Positions 21,347 through 32,399 of a DNA stretch of 64,000 nt are shown one piece after another. The stretch's first letter is position 1. Each line of letters begins with the position of its first letter. This DNA is from Pectobacterium versatile (GTDB taxonomy: Bacteria; Pseudomonadota; Gammaproteobacteria; Enterobacterales; Enterobacteriaceae). The position numbers and the translations under genes were made by a program. Under the pieces are notes generated by a model. The model ran no database searches. It saw only the letters and a program-made list of their open reading frames with translations, and had not been told where the DNA came from. The DNA is taken from NCBI RefSeq assembly GCF_020166435.1, contig NZ_JAINZP010000010.1, forward strand, positions 1 to 64,000, in the 5' to 3' direction.

Positions 21347-21637
21347 TTACGGACGTGGCTCAAACGTTTTACGGACGAGCCTGAATGTCCCCCACAGCCC
21401 GACGAGGCGGCGTCCCCAGCGGATCATGCGGCTAGGATGGCGCACGCCATAGAGCGCCACGAGGCTGGAGCCCACGATCCAGTATTTACGCCACTGCATC
21501 AGGCTTTGCCAGCCGCGATCGTAACGGGCGGTGGTATCCAGCCAGTGTTTTTTACCTGCCGATAAATCCAGCCGCTGCCGCTGTATCTGACGCAGTAGCT
21601 GGGCTTTTTCTCTGTCTCGCTGCTGACGCTGGCTCAT
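21347..21637 (-). CDS. yqjK: YqjK-like membrane protein
   Basis: 96-residue basic protein: a hydrophilic, coiled N-terminal part (RDREKAQLLRQIQRQRLDL) and one hydrophobic segment (YWIVGSSLVALYGV). Its start codon overlaps the yqjE stop by 4 bp, so it is the last gene of a yqjD-E-K unit. Function unknown. Confidence 0.85.
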   Translation of the reverse strand: MSQRQQRDREKAQLLRQIQRQRLDLSAGKKHWLDTTARYDRGWQSLMQWRKYWIVGSSLVALYGVRHPSRMIRWGRRLVGLWGTFRLVRKTFEPRP

Positions 21638-22029
21638 TTGGGATCTTCCTCCAGCAGCGATCTGTCGGTCGCCAGCTCCTTACGCGTCGCTTTGAGTAAG
21701 GTGGAACGACGTACCTTCAGGAGTGTCCATATGCCGCCTATCAGCGCCAGACCAAGCAATGTGGCGGTAATACAGCCTAACGCAAAAAGGCGATATTGTG
21801 GGTCGATGCCCCAGATGATCAGCGCAATCAGGCTCATAATGCCAAAAGCGGCAAAAAGCAGCGTCAGGCCGACCATAATCAGCAACTGAATCAGATTAGC
21901 TTTCTCTTCCTCTAATTCAATGACGGCCAGTCGAACACGGCTTTCCACCATGCTGACAATAATAGAGATGATGCGCTGAGCAGAAACTATGACCCCGCTT
22001 GCGGGGCCTTGTTGTGATTTATCCGTCAT
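21634..22029 (-). CDS. yqjE: YqjE, holin-3-like membrane protein
   Basis: 131 residues with two strong transmembrane segments (LIMVGLTLLFAAFGIMSLIALIIWG and LFALGCITATLLGLALIGGIWTLL). This is the phage_holin_3_6/YqjE family (DUF1469), a paralogue-like partner of ribosome-associated YqjD. It lies between yqjD and yqjK with short spacing. No lytic role is implied. Confidence 0.88.
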   Translation of the reverse strand: MTDKSQQGPASGVIVSAQRIISIIVSMVESRVRLAVIELEEEKANLIQLLIMVGLTLLFAAFGIMSLIALIIWGIDPQYRLFALGCITATLLGLALIGGIWTLLKVRRSTLLKATRKELATDRSLLEEDPK

Positions 22030-22042
22030 AGCAATCCGCTAA

Positions 22043-22348
22043 TTAGCGACGAGACAGCAGGACGCCAAGCACGACACCGACTGCTGCGCCAATGCCGACA
22101 CCGGTCCACGGATTCTGGCGTACATAATCGTCCGCCGATTCAACCGCTTCTTTCGTATGTGAAGCGATGCGCTCACCCGTATCGCTCAGGCGACTGCGGG
22201 TTTCTTTCAGTGCGCTTTCTGCTTTATTGCGCAGCTTATCGAGTTCCGCTTTAGATTTATCGCTGGAGGTGCTTAATACTTCTTCCAGCGTGTCCGCCAG
22301 TGATTTCAATTCGGCGCGTAGGTACTCAGAATTTTGATCTTTAGCCAT
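22043..22348 (-). CDS. yqjD: YqjD, membrane-anchored DUF883/ElaB-type protein
   Basis: 101 residues: a long amphipathic helix/coiled coil with a C-terminal glycine-rich transmembrane anchor (GVGIGAAVGVVLGVLLSRR). E. coli YqjD binds 70S/100S ribosomes at the inner membrane in stationary phase under sigma-S control. It is the first gene of yqjD-E-K; stationary-phase expression is inferred from the family. Confidence 0.92.
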   Translation of the reverse strand: MAKDQNSEYLRAELKSLADTLEEVLSTSSDKSKAELDKLRNKAESALKETRSRLSDTGERIASHTKEAVESADDYVRQNPWTGVGIGAAVGVVLGVLLSRR

Positions 22349-22523
22349 ATTAATAACCCTTCATGTTATAAACCTGAATGTTAACTATAGCTGATACTGT
22401 GATTTATGCTGCCCCAAACGGGTACGGACAATTCTGATAACTCGCTGTAAATTTTAGTGATTTGGTTTTTGAATACAAAATGAACAGTTGCCGTGTGTTT
22501 TATCAGGGCAATCTATTGATGGG

Positions 22524-22928
22524 TTATTGCGATGCGGCATGTTCCGCGGCGCGTAATTCCTGCTCGGCTTCAGCCAGCTTTCTTTCACGCTTGAGGATCT
22601 TGTCGGCGTCATCCCCTTTCTGGCGGCTTTCATTTAGTTCTTGCTGCCGTTCAGCGACGTCTTTGCGTTTTTCCGCAATGGTTTCCTGACGTTTCTCTGC
22701 TAACCCAGCATCCGTACAGTGGGTTTTCACGCCGTCCAGCGCCTTCTCTAAGCCACTGATGCGGTTCTGATTGCCGTGCTTACGCGCTTCATCGATTTGG
22801 CGCTGAATATCTTGCGCTTTCTGCTGACAGGTCTCTACCTGATTGGCGGTATTGGCCAACGCATGACCGGAAAGCAGGACGGATAAAGCAATAATGGATG
22901 GAGATAGTTGCGATGGAAATAATTTCAT
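22524..22928 (-). CDS. yqjC: YqjC, secreted DUF1090 protein
   Basis: 134-residue protein with an N-terminal signal peptide (IIALSVLLSGHALA) and a charged, helical mature part containing two cysteines and repeated RQQEL/KRERKLAEAEQEL coiled coil. A GTG at 22937 overlaps the mzrA stop, but the ATG at 22928 has GGGGTG at better spacing. It forms an operon with mzrA and yqjA. Periplasmic, function unknown. Confidence 0.88.
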   Translation of the reverse strand: MKLFPSQLSPSIIALSVLLSGHALANTANQVETCQQKAQDIQRQIDEARKHGNQNRISGLEKALDGVKTHCTDAGLAEKRQETIAEKRKDVAERQQELNESRQKGDDADKILKRERKLAEAEQELRAAEHAASQ

Positions 22929-22933
22929 AGTCG

Positions 22934-23329
22934 TCACCCCAGTTTGGATTGTTTCTGTGTCAGTTTCTGCTGCCAGAACGGTGTCGGGGTTGTCACTTGC
23001 TGCGCAGTAATCGTGACTTTAGGTAGAGATAAACGCAGGACATCTCTGGCAGCGATACTTTGTTCTGGCGAGGCCAGACGCACAATGAGGCTATCTTGCT
23101 CTGGCGTAATGCTTTTGATCGCAATCCCTTTCTCATTGAGACGCTGATACACGTAAAAGCCATCTGGCAACGCGGCACCGTCATAAGGCTTGATGTGTAG
23201 CATAGCATCGTCTTGGGAACGGCGTAGTGACTGGGACTGTGTCAATGCAATCATCGGCAGCGCAAGCAATAGCAGTATGCGACCCGCTTTTCTGGAGAAG
23301 AGCTTAGAGAATAACCCGCTAATTGACAC
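22934..23329 (-). CDS. mzrA: EnvZ/OmpR modulator MzrA
   Basis: 131-residue bitopic inner-membrane protein: short cytoplasmic N-terminus, one transmembrane helix ([13 protein letters not shown]) and a periplasmic domain. In E. coli MzrA binds EnvZ and links CpxA/R to EnvZ/OmpR signalling. The start is GTG at 23329, two bases after the yqjA stop. The order yqjA-mzrA-yqjC is conserved with E. coli. Confidence 0.87.
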   Translation of the reverse strand: MSISGLFSKLFSRKAGRILLLLALPMIALTQSQSLRRSQDDAMLHIKPYDGAALPDGFYVYQRLNEKGIAIKSITPEQDSLIVRLASPEQSIAARDVLRLSLPKVTITAQQVTTPTPFWQQKLTQKQSKLG

Positions 23330-23331
23330 GG

Positions 23332-24038
<707 letters not shown>

Positions 24039-24097
24039 TCATTTTAGCCTTGGCGATAATCATGCTTCTGGACATGACAAGAGTGAATACAGTGTTA

Positions 24098-24170
<73 letters not shown>

Positions 24171-24209
24171 AATGATCTCTGTTTTTTCCGCCCGATAGTG
24201 ACGCTGGGT

Positions 24210-24254
<45 letters not shown>

Positions 24255-24473
24255 CGCTTGAGGATTGTTCGGTCTTGGCAGACTTTGCATCCAAAGCAAC
24301 GGATTAAGCATAAGAAAGACGCGTCAACTGTAACAAAATAGGTGTTGCTGAGACAGAAAAATATTACGACAACTGAGGCGGTTTAGGGGGGTTTTTGCGG
24401 AAGAATTGGGATTTCTGCGATATTTTACACTCACTGACAGAAATCAACGTTTTCTGACCTTTTGCCTTTCGTA

Positions 24474-24510
24474 CAAAACTTTCCCCCTTCGTTAAAAATA
24501 AGGGGGAAGA
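24474..24510 (-). terminator. Terminator after exuR
   Basis: TTCCCCCTT and AAGGGGGAA form a 9-bp stem around a 10-nt loop; on the minus strand it is followed by AGTTTTGT, just past the exuR stop codon. Confidence 0.75.
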
Positions 24511-24517
24511 TGTGTGT

Positions 24518-25294
24518 TTAGGGTTTGCCGGTGTGTATTTGATCGAGGTGAACGACTGGGTTTTCGGCGAACATATAGCGATCGACGTTAAACTCGAAAT
24601 CATCGGTTGTGGCGCGAAACAGCATTTGTTTGGTATTTTCCAGATGTTGCCACATTGCCAGCTTGGCAGCATAAGGATCTTTTCTAATCAGTGCCTTAAG
24701 AATGCGGTCGTGCTCTTCGCACCAGCTTTCAATCGACTTATCGTCAATGTGCTCATGCAGTTTGCGCCAGTAAGGGTTGTGGATCCGTTGGCTCCACATT
24801 TTCTCAACGATGGTCGCCATCGCGGAGTTTTGCGTTGCCAGCGCGACCTGAACGTGGAATTTAAGATCCCATTGAGAATCACGGAAGCGATCTTCCTGAC
24901 GTGCATACTCCTGAATTTCCATCAACTGGATGATGTCCTGGCGGGTCACCTGCGTGGCCGCAAATTCAGCAATATTACTTTCAATCAGTTGACGTGCCTG
25001 AAGCAGTTCAAACGGGCCAGCGGCGACGAATTCACTATCACTGCTATTAATGAACGGGTTTTTCTGCTGATTGGAAATAACATGAATGCCTGAACCTTTG
25101 CGTACTTCAACGTACCCTTCGACTTCCAGCATGATGATGGCTTCTCGCACTACGGTGCGACTGACGTTCATTTCTTCAGAAATATAGCGCTCTGCCGGTA
25201 ATTTTTCGCCGACCTGATACATACCGCTCTCGATGCGCTGTTTTAATTCTGCGGCTAACTGCTGGTATAGCCGTCGGGGTTCAGTGAGTGCCAT
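24518..25294 (-). CDS. exuR: Hexuronate regulon repressor ExuR
   Basis: 258-residue GntR/FadR-family repressor, the same length as E. coli ExuR; galacturonate-pathway intermediates relieve repression of exuT and uxaCBA. Winged helix in [27 protein letters not shown] and [30 protein letters not shown]; the C-terminal FCD domain holds His/Asp metal ligands. The frame is open to 25327, but the ATG at 25294 ([13 protein letters not shown]) matches the family start. It lies 207 bp downstream of exuT in the same orientation. Confidence 0.95.
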   Translation of the reverse strand: MALTEPRRLYQQLAAELKQRIESGMYQVGEKLPAERYISEEMNVSRTVVREAIIMLEVEGYVEVRKGSGIHVISNQQKNPFINSSDSEFVAAGPFELLQARQLIESNIAEFAATQVTRQDIIQLMEIQEYARQEDRFRDSQWDLKFHVQVALATQNSAMATIVEKMWSQRIHNPYWRKLHEHIDDKSIESWCEEHDRILKALIRKDPYAAKLAMWQHLENTKQMLFRATTDDFEFNVDRYMFAENPVVHLDQIHTGKP

Positions 25295-25500
25295 GATGAT
25301 GTCTACTCTCGATAGATGACGGTCCATGTGCCACGTCAGGGCCTGAGTGTCTATCTCGTTAATCTTTGAGGGATGATTTGTTATACCACTTAATCATAGC
25401 AGCAACCAATGTTGTGGTCACAGTTATCGCAGTGTGTTATCGGAGGGAGGTGGCTCACCCAGTCGCAGATCATACCGAATGAGCCAGGATAATGCAGGGA

Positions 25501-26805
25501 TTATCCGTGTTGGTTGGCTTCTTTCAATGTTTCAGCCGCGGCGGCGACTTCTGATGCTGGTTGGTTTTTCAACACGGTCCAGATGACGATAGCACCCAAC
25601 AGGTCAAAGACGGCCAGTGCCGCGAACAGCGGGCTGAAGCCCATCGTGTCGGCCAGTGCGCCCACAACCAGAGCAAACAGGGTGCTTGCCATCCAGGCTG
25701 CCATGCCGGTCAAACCGTTCGCGGTCGCCACTTCATTACGACCAAATACGTCGGATGACAGGGTAATCAGTGCGCCGGACAGCGACTGGTGCGCGAAACC
25801 ACCGACGCACAGCAGGGCGATGGCGACGTAAGGGCTGGAGAACAGCCCGATCATGCCCGGTGCAATCATTAGTACCGCACCCATCGTGACGACCATTTTG
25901 CGGGAAACGATCAGATTCACTTTGAAATGCTTTTGGAACAGCATTGGCAAGTAACCGCCCAGAATGCAGCCGATATCGGCGAACAGCATCGGCATCCAGG
26001 CGAACATGGCGATTTCTTTCAGGTTAAATCCGTAGGCTTTAAACATGAACAGCGGAATCCATGCATTGAAAGTCCCCCAAGCGGGTTCAGCCAGAAAACG
26101 CGGCAGTGCGATACCCCAGAATTGGCGGTTACGCAGGATCTGCAAGGCGGACATTTTTTTCGCGTTATTGGTTTGGTGCTGTGCTTCCTGCCCGCTAAGA
26201 ATGTAGTCGCGCTCTTCGTCGCTGAGTTTTTTCTGATCTTTCGGGTGCTTATAGAAAACGAGCCAGCAGAGGGCCCAGATCAGGCTCAGCACACCAGTAA
26301 TGATGAAGGCCATTTCCCAGCTGTGTGCCACAATCGCCCAGACCACCAGCGGTGGCGCGATCATGGCGCCGATGGATGACCCCACGTTGAAGTAACCCAC
26401 CGCAACAGATCGCTCTTTTGCCGGAAACCATTCGCTACTGGCTTTCAGGCCAGCAGGGATCATGGCCGCTTCTGCCATACCGACAGCGCCGCGGGCGATC
26501 GCTAAACCCCCCCAGCTGTTTGCCAGCGCGGTGCCCATACAGCAGATGGCCCACAGAATGGCGAACATGGCATAGCCGATTTTTGTGCCAAGCAAATCCA
26601 GTACATAGCCAGCGATGGGCTGCATAATGGTATAACAAGCTGAGTAGGCAGCAACGATGTAAGAATACTGCTGTGTCGTGATGTGCAACTGATCTTGTAG
26701 CGTCGGTGCGGCAACAGACATTGCATTACGCGTCAGATATCCCAGCACGGTGCCAATGGTCACCAGGCCGATCATGTACCAGCGTAATCCTTTGATTTTA
26801 CGCAT
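25501..26805 (-). CDS. exuT: Hexuronate transporter ExuT
   Basis: 434-residue major-facilitator permease with 12 transmembrane segments that imports galacturonate/glucuronate by proton symport. Family features: the GTVLGYLTRNAMSVAAPTLQ start and the large central loop with KHPKDQKKLSDEERDYIL. In soft-rot bacteria it feeds monomers from pectin breakdown into the Uxa pathway. It is divergent from uxaC and shares its regulatory region. Confidence 0.96.
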   Translation of the reverse strand: MRKIKGLRWYMIGLVTIGTVLGYLTRNAMSVAAPTLQDQLHITTQQYSYIVAAYSACYTIMQPIAGYVLDLLGTKIGYAMFAILWAICCMGTALANSWGGLAIARGAVGMAEAAMIPAGLKASSEWFPAKERSVAVGYFNVGSSIGAMIAPPLVVWAIVAHSWEMAFIITGVLSLIWALCWLVFYKHPKDQKKLSDEERDYILSGQEAQHQTNNAKKMSALQILRNRQFWGIALPRFLAEPAWGTFNAWIPLFMFKAYGFNLKEIAMFAWMPMLFADIGCILGGYLPMLFQKHFKVNLIVSRKMVVTMGAVLMIAPGMIGLFSSPYVAIALLCVGGFAHQSLSGALITLSSDVFGRNEVATANGLTGMAAWMASTLFALVVGALADTMGFSPLFAALAVFDLLGAIVIWTVLKNQPASEVAAAAETLKEANQHG

Positions 26806-27220
26806 TTATTTTCTCTCCGAGTCAATAAAAAACACCGTAATGGCTCTTGGGTGGCATCAGGGTGTGATGTGTCTTGTGATGTCGTGCGACACGTTTTGTT
26901 GTTGTACTGAACAGGAAACCCCTTCTCTTTGTGAGATAGCGATTGAATCCCTGCTTAAGGCAGCGCTACAATAATTTGTCATACAACTTTAAAAGTTGAG
27001 TGATATCACAAAACCATTATTTTTATATGGAATAGCGGATTCCTCGTTTAAACCGAGAGAAATAAGCCGTTTTCGGCGATAAACGCTGAGTTATTGTACT
27101 TTTTGTTACATTTTTGCGATCATGACCTCACAAATACTGTGAGATATCGCGCATAATTGGTGTGATATCTTTTAACGGTCAACTAATTTGGTGCACAAGA
27201 AGCACGGTAAGGAAGAGAAC
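26806..27220. promoter_or_regulatory. exuT-uxaC divergent control region
   Basis: 415 bp with no convincing ORF. A CRP-like site, GTTGAGTGATATCACA, lies at 26995-27010. Two AATTGGT/ATTTGGT-type half-sites near 27156 and 27186, close to uxaC, resemble ExuR/UxuR half-sites. cAMP-CRP activation plus ExuR repression is the known logic for these genes; the assignments here are by eye. Confidence 0.5.
26995..27010. promoter_or_regulatory. Candidate CRP site, exuT-uxaC region
   Basis: GTTGA-GTGATA-TCACA: the right half is perfect, the left half matches 3 of 5 positions. Placed between divergent catabolic genes. Confidence 0.5.
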
Positions 27221-28630
27221 ATGCCCCAGTTTCTGAGTGAAGATTTTCTGTTAGACAGTGAATTTGCCCGTCGTCTTTATCACGAGTATGCCGTCGATCA
27301 ACCGATATTTGACTATCACTGCCATTTGCCGCCTGAGCAGATCGCGGAAAACTATCGCTTCAAAAATTTGTATGACATCTGGCTGAAAGGCGATCACTAC
27401 AAGTGGCGCGCGATGCGCACCAACGGCGTGCCTGAACGTTTGTGTACGGGTGATGCCAGCGATTGGGAAAAATTTGAAGCCTGGGCCGCTACCGTGCCGC
27501 ACACCATCGGCAACCCGCTCTACCACTGGACACATCTGGAACTGCGTCGTCCGTTCGGTGTAACCGGCACGCTGCTGTCGCCGAGCACGGCAAAAGACAT
27601 TTGGGATCGTTGTAATGCCATGTTGGAGCGCGATGACTTTACCGCGCGCGGCATCATGCAGCAGATGAACGTGAAAATGGTCGGTACGACAGACGATCCG
27701 ATTGACGATCTGCGCCACCATAAAACCGTTGCTCAGGATTCAAGCTTCTCTATCAAAGTGTTGCCGAGCTGGCGCCCAGATAAAGCGTTCAACATTGAAC
27801 TGGCAACCTTCAACGACTATATGGCGAAACTGGGTGAAGTCTCTGACACCGACATTCGTCGTTTCAGCGATCTGCAAACGGCGCTGACCAAGCGTCTGGA
27901 TCACTTCGCCGCACACGGCTGTAAAGTGTCTGACCACGCGCTGGATGTGGTGATGTTTGCCGAAGCGGATGACGCCGCTCTGGATAAAATTCTGGCGCGT
28001 CGTCTTGCGGGCGAAACGCTAAGTGAACATGAAGTGGCACAGTTCAAGACCGGCGTTCTGGTCTGGCTGGGTGCGGAATATGCCCGTCGCGGCTGGGTTC
28101 AGCAGTATCACATTGGTGCTCTGCGTAACAACAACCTGCGCCAGTTCAAGCTGCTGGGGCCGGATGTGGGCTTCGATTCCATCAATGACCGTCCGCTGGC
28201 TCAGGAACTGTCTCGTCTGCTCAGCAAACAGAATGAAGAAAACCTGCTGCCGAAAACCATCCTTTATTGCCTGAACCCGCGCGATAACGAAGTGCTCGGT
28301 ACCATGATCGGCAACTTCCAGGGCGAAGGGATGCCGGGCAAGATGCAGTTCGGTTCCGGCTGGTGGTTCAACGATCAGAAGGACGGCATGCAACGTCAGA
28401 TGACCCAGTTAGCACAGCTTGGCCTACTGAGCCGCTTTGTCGGCATGCTGACCGATAGCCGCAGCTTCCTGTCTTATACCCGTCATGAATATTTCCGCCG
28501 CATCCTGTGCCAGATGATTGGCCGCTGGGTGGAAGATGGCGAAGCGCCAGCCGATCTGCCTTTGCTGGGCGAAATGGTGAAAAACATCAGTTTCGATAAC
28601 GCTAAAAACTATTTTGCCATCGAGCTGTAA
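27221..28630 (+). CDS. uxaC: Uronate isomerase
   Basis: 469 residues; isomerises D-galacturonate to tagaturonate (and glucuronate to fructuronate) in the cytoplasm. Amidohydrolase-like metal motif FDYHCHLPP and the strongly conserved C-terminal half ([36 protein letters not shown]) are present. The frame is open from a GTG at 27188, but the ATG at 27221 follows AAGGAAGAGAAC and matches E. coli. First gene of uxaC-uxaB-uxaA. Confidence 0.97.
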   Translation: MPQFLSEDFLLDSEFARRLYHEYAVDQPIFDYHCHLPPEQIAENYRFKNLYDIWLKGDHYKWRAMRTNGVPERLCTGDASDWEKFEAWAATVPHTIGNPLYHWTHLELRRPFGVTGTLLSPSTAKDIWDRCNAMLERDDFTARGIMQQMNVKMVGTTDDPIDDLRHHKTVAQDSSFSIKVLPSWRPDKAFNIELATFNDYMAKLGEVSDTDIRRFSDLQTALTKRLDHFAAHGCKVSDHALDVVMFAEADDAALDKILARRLAGETLSEHEVAQFKTGVLVWLGAEYARRGWVQQYHIGALRNNNLRQFKLLGPDVGFDSINDRPLAQELSRLLSKQNEENLLPKTILYCLNPRDNEVLGTMIGNFQGEGMPGKMQFGSGWWFNDQKDGMQRQMTQLAQLGLLSRFVGMLTDSRSFLSYTRHEYFRRILCQMIGRWVEDGEAPADLPLLGEMVKNISFDNAKNYFAIEL

Positions 28631-28742
28631 TTCCACGGCGTCGTAAGGTGTGAATTGCGCGAGGGCGCGGCAGTAAGATTCCCAAAGGGGCTTACGCCGT
28701 GACTCTCGATGTCTCGGTCTTTTGTCTTAAGGTAGTCTGTTA

Positions 28743-30209
28743 ATGCAAACGTTAAATCGTCGTAACTTCCCCGGTCGTCAACACCCAGATCGTGTTATCC
28801 AGTTTGGTGAAGGCAACTTCCTGCGTGCTTTCGTTGACTGGCAGTTGGATTTGCTGAATGAGCACACCGATCTGGATGCGGGCATTGTCGTTGTTCGCCC
28901 GATCGATTCCGATTTCCCACCCGCGCTGGACACTCAGGATGGGCTGTACACCACCATTATTCGTGGTCTAAACGAGCAGGGTGAAGCGGTGCGTGAACCC
29001 CGTCTGATCCGTTCGGTGAACCGTGAAATCAACGTGTACCGTCAGTTCGATGAGTATCTGGCGCTGGCGCACGATCCGAATATCCGCTTCGTGTTCTCCA
29101 ATACCACCGAAGCGGGTATCAGCTATCACGCAGATGACCGCCTGAACGACGCGCCGCCTGTCAGCTTCCCGGCGAAATTAACCCGTCTGCTGTATGAGCG
29201 CTTTTGTCATTTTGACGGTGCGGCGGATAAAGGTTGGGTATTGCTGCCGTGTGAACTGATTGATTACAACGGCGTGGCGCTGAAAGAGCTGGTGCTGCGC
29301 TATGCCGCACAGTGGAAACTGACGCCAACGTTTACCGCTTGGCTGAACGACCACAACACTTTCTGTTCGACGCTGGTGGACCGTATTGTCACGGGTTATC
29401 CGCGTGCCGAAGTGGAAGCGCTAGAGCAGGAGATGGGCTACAAGGATACCTTCTGGGATACGGCGGAACACTTCTACCTGTTCGTGATTCAGGGGCCACA
29501 GTGGCTGGCGGAAGAATTACGTCTGAACAAGCTGGATCTGAACGTTCGTATCGTTGATGACATCAAGCCGTACAAAGAACGTAAAGTGGCGATTCTCAAC
29601 GGTGCCCATACCGCGCTGGTGCCGGTGGCATTCCTCGCAGGTCTGGATACCGTTGGAGAATCGATGAATGATGCCCTGATCGGCAAATTCGTAGAAAAGA
29701 CCATTGCCGAAGAGATTGTGCCGGTACTGGATCTGCCTCATGACGAACTGACGTCGTTTGCTCAGGCTGTACTAAGCCGCTTCCGTAACCCGTTCATTCA
29801 GCATCAGCTGTTATCTATCTCGCTGAATGGCATGACCAAATTCCGCACCCGTATTCTGCCGCAGTTGCTGACCTACCGTGAGCGTCACGGTGAACTGCCT
29901 GCTCGCTTGACGTTTGCGCTGGCGGCCTTGATTGCATTCTATCGCGGCGAGCGCAGCGGTGAAGGCGATGCGTTACAAACCTATCCATTGCAGGACGATG
30001 CACACTGGCTGGAGCGTTATTCCACGCTGTGGGCGGGCGTAAAAGAAAACACCGTCAGCCTGGCTGAGTTGGTGAATGTCGTACTGCGTGATGCCGATCA
30101 CTGGGAACAGGATTTAACACAGGTTCCTGGCTTGGCTGCGCAGGTGACTGAACAGTTGCAAACCATCGTTGAGCGCGGCATGCGCGCAGCCGTGGAAGGT
30201 TATTGCTAA
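28743..30209 (+). CDS. uxaB: Tagaturonate reductase (altronate oxidoreductase)
   Basis: 488-residue long-chain mannitol-dehydrogenase-family enzyme; NADH-dependent reduction of tagaturonate to altronate. N-terminal nucleotide fold with [17 protein letters not shown]; the catalytic lysine block [17 protein letters not shown] is present. A 112-bp gap after uxaC contains an imperfect hairpin (GGCAGTAAG with CTTACGCC). In E. coli uxaB is elsewhere on the chromosome; here it sits between uxaC and uxaA, as in soft-rot bacteria. Confidence 0.96.
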   Translation: MQTLNRRNFPGRQHPDRVIQFGEGNFLRAFVDWQLDLLNEHTDLDAGIVVVRPIDSDFPPALDTQDGLYTTIIRGLNEQGEAVREPRLIRSVNREINVYRQFDEYLALAHDPNIRFVFSNTTEAGISYHADDRLNDAPPVSFPAKLTRLLYERFCHFDGAADKGWVLLPCELIDYNGVALKELVLRYAAQWKLTPTFTAWLNDHNTFCSTLVDRIVTGYPRAEVEALEQEMGYKDTFWDTAEHFYLFVIQGPQWLAEELRLNKLDLNVRIVDDIKPYKERKVAILNGAHTALVPVAFLAGLDTVGESMNDALIGKFVEKTIAEEIVPVLDLPHDELTSFAQAVLSRFRNPFIQHQLLSISLNGMTKFRTRILPQLLTYRERHGELPARLTFALAALIAFYRGERSGEGDALQTYPLQDDAHWLERYSTLWAGVKENTVSLAELVNVVLRDADHWEQDLTQVPGLAAQVTEQLQTIVERGMRAAVEGYC

Positions 30210-30228
30210 TCAGTAAGAAGGGTTATCC

Positions 30229-31719
30229 ATGCAAAGTATTATAAAAATTCATTCTCTGGACAATGTGGCTGTCGCCCTGCGTGATGTTGAGCAAGGCGAA
30301 ACGGTGTCGGTGGATAGCCATACGGTGACACTTCAGCAACCTGTCGTGCGCGGACATAAGTTCGCGCTGGAAACCATCGCACCGGGAGAAATGATTACCA
30401 AGTATGGCCTGCCGATCGGCCATGCGTTGGTGTCTATTGCTCCCGGAGAACACATCCATTCCCAGAATGCGAAAACCAATCTGAGCGATCTGGATGAATA
30501 TCAGTATGAACCAGAATTTCTCGAACTGCCGCCGCAGATGGGCGATCGGGATGTGCAGCTCTATCGCCGCCAAAATGGCGATGTCGGTATCCGTAATGAG
30601 CTGTGGATCCTGCCTACCGTCGGCTGCGTGAACGGGATTGCCCGCCAGATTCAGCAGCGTTTCCTGAAAGAAACCAACGATGCGGAAGGGATCGACGGCG
30701 TTTACCTGTTCAGCCATACCTTCGGCTGCTCACAGCTCGGTCAGGATCACGAAAACACCCGTACGATGCTGCAAAACATGGTGCGTCACCCGAATGCGGG
30801 TGCCGTACTGGTGATCGGTCTGGGCTGTGAGAACAATCAGGTTGACGCCTTCCGTACGACGCTGGGCGATTTTGATTCCGATCGTGTGACGTTCATGGTG
30901 TGCCAGCAGCAGGACGACGAAGTCGAAGCCGGTCTGGAGCGTCTGCATACGCTGTATGAGGCGATGCGCCATGACAAACGCGAGCCGGGTAAGCTGAGCG
31001 AGCTGAAGTTTGGTCTGGAATGCGGTGGCTCTGATGGGCTGTCTGGTATTACTGCCAACCCGCTGTTAGGCCGTTTCTCCGACTATCTGATTGAGAACGG
31101 TGGCACCACCGTGCTGACCGAAGTGCCGGAAATGTTCGGTGCGGAACGTATTCTGATGAGCCGTTGCCGTGACGAAGCCACGTTTGAGAAAACCGTGCAC
31201 ATGGTGAACGACTTCAAACAGTACTTCATCGCGCACAACCAGCCGATTTACGAGAACCCATCGCCGGGTAACAAAGCGGGGGGGATCACCACGCTGGAAG
31301 AGAAATCACTGGGCTGTACGCAAAAAGCCGGACAGAGCAAGGTGGTGGACGTACTGAAATATGGTGAGCGCTTACATACCCCAGGGCTCAACCTGCTCAG
31401 CGCTCCGGGGAATGATGCCGTCGCAACCAGCGCGCTGGCGGGTGCCGGTTGCCATATGGTGCTGTTCAGTACCGGTCGCGGTACGCCTTACGGTGGGTTC
31501 GTGCCTACCGTAAAACTGGCGACCAACAGCGAACTGGCGAAGAAGAAACCACATTGGATTGATTTCGATGCGGGACGTCTGATCCACGACATGCCGATGG
31601 ATGAACTGTTGAGCCAGTTCGTGGATCTGATTGTCGAGATTGCTGACGGCAAGCGTACGAAGAATGAGGTGAACGACTTCCGTGAATTAGCGATATTTAA
31701 GAGCGGCGTGACGTTGTAA
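30229..31719 (+). CDS. uxaA: Altronate dehydratase
   Basis: 496 residues; dehydrates D-altronate to 2-keto-3-deoxygluconate, which enters the KDG branch shared with pectin catabolism. N-terminal SAF-type domain (~1-100) and UxaA/GarD catalytic domain with FSHTFGCSQLGQDHENT and GLGCENNQ. It starts 19 bp after uxaB with AAGGGTTATCC upstream, so it is last in the operon. A terminator follows. Confidence 0.97.
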   Translation: MQSIIKIHSLDNVAVALRDVEQGETVSVDSHTVTLQQPVVRGHKFALETIAPGEMITKYGLPIGHALVSIAPGEHIHSQNAKTNLSDLDEYQYEPEFLELPPQMGDRDVQLYRRQNGDVGIRNELWILPTVGCVNGIARQIQQRFLKETNDAEGIDGVYLFSHTFGCSQLGQDHENTRTMLQNMVRHPNAGAVLVIGLGCENNQVDAFRTTLGDFDSDRVTFMVCQQQDDEVEAGLERLHTLYEAMRHDKREPGKLSELKFGLECGGSDGLSGITANPLLGRFSDYLIENGGTTVLTEVPEMFGAERILMSRCRDEATFEKTVHMVNDFKQYFIAHNQPIYENPSPGNKAGGITTLEEKSLGCTQKAGQSKVVDVLKYGERLHTPGLNLLSAPGNDAVATSALAGAGCHMVLFSTGRGTPYGGFVPTVKLATNSELAKKKPHWIDFDAGRLIHDMPMDELLSQFVDLIVEIADGKRTKNEVNDFRELAIFKSGVTL

Positions 31720-31742
31720 ATTACATTTATTCCAATTAAAAT

Positions 31743-31782
31743 AAAACGGCGTTTCATTTTTATAATGACGCCGTTTTTTTTC
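31743..31782 (+). terminator. Terminator after uxaA
   Basis: AAAACGGCG...CGCCGTTTT with an AT-rich inner stem, followed by a run of T. Confidence 0.85.
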
Positions 31783-31808
31783 GCCACAACTTTTTAGAGG
31801 CAGGGATC

Positions 31809-32339
31809 ATGACACATTATTGGATTGCCCAGTCTGTTGGTGTACTGGCATTTCTGGTCGGTATCACCATGTTCTTCAACCGTAACGATCAAAAATTCAA
31901 AATACAGCTCTCGGCATACAGCGCCGTCATTGGTCTGCATTTCTTCTTGATGGGGGCAAATGCGGCAGGTGCCAGCGCATTGTTGAACTCGGCACGTACG
32001 CTTATTTCACTGAAAACACACAACATCCTTGTGATGTTTGTCTTTATCTCACTGACGCTGCTCTTTGGTTTGTCGGGCATGAACCATGCGATGGAATTGC
32101 TGCCGATCGCGGGCACCGTCGCCAGTACCTGGGCGCTGTTCCGTACTTCTGGGCTGACGACGCGCTGCGTGATGTGGTGCTCAACCGCCTGCTGGGTTGC
32201 GCATAATATCTGGTTGGGCTCGATTGGCGGCTCGTTGATCGAAGGCAGTTTCCTGCTGATGAACGGCTTTAACATCATCCGCTTCTGGCGCATGCAGCAG
32301 CGCGGTATCGATCCTTTTAGCGTAGAGAACAAAGCGTAA
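31809..32339 (+). CDS. ygjV: YgjV-family inner membrane protein
   Basis: 176-residue protein with five to six hydrophobic segments, matching the E. coli YgjV family (Imp-YgjV) of unknown function. It sits directly after uxaA and before sstT, as in E. coli. It has its own ribosome binding site (AGAGGCAGGGATC). Separate transcription is likely because a strong terminator lies just upstream. Confidence 0.88.
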   Translation: MTHYWIAQSVGVLAFLVGITMFFNRNDQKFKIQLSAYSAVIGLHFFLMGANAAGASALLNSARTLISLKTHNILVMFVFISLTLLFGLSGMNHAMELLPIAGTVASTWALFRTSGLTTRCVMWCSTACWVAHNIWLGSIGGSLIEGSFLLMNGFNIIRFWRMQQRGIDPFSVENKA

Positions 32340-32353
32340 TTTCAGGCACTTTA

Positions 32354-32380
32354 GGGCCGCTCGTTTTTAAGCGAGCGGCT
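32354..32380. terminator. Hairpin between ygjV and sstT
   Basis: GCCGCTCG and CGAGCGGC form an 8-bp perfect stem between convergent gene ends; no long T tract. Confidence 0.5.
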
Positions 32381-32399
32381 GATAATCAATCCTAATCAA

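Noticed and set aside
21634-22029. Holin-like YqjE as a sign of a prophage
   Set aside because: It is part of the conserved yqjD-E-K chromosomal operon; no phage genes, integrase or lysin lie nearby.
24364-24672. 102-residue frame overlapping the end of exuR
   Set aside because: Same-strand overlap with exuR in another frame, no Shine-Dalgarno sequence and no recognisable protein features.
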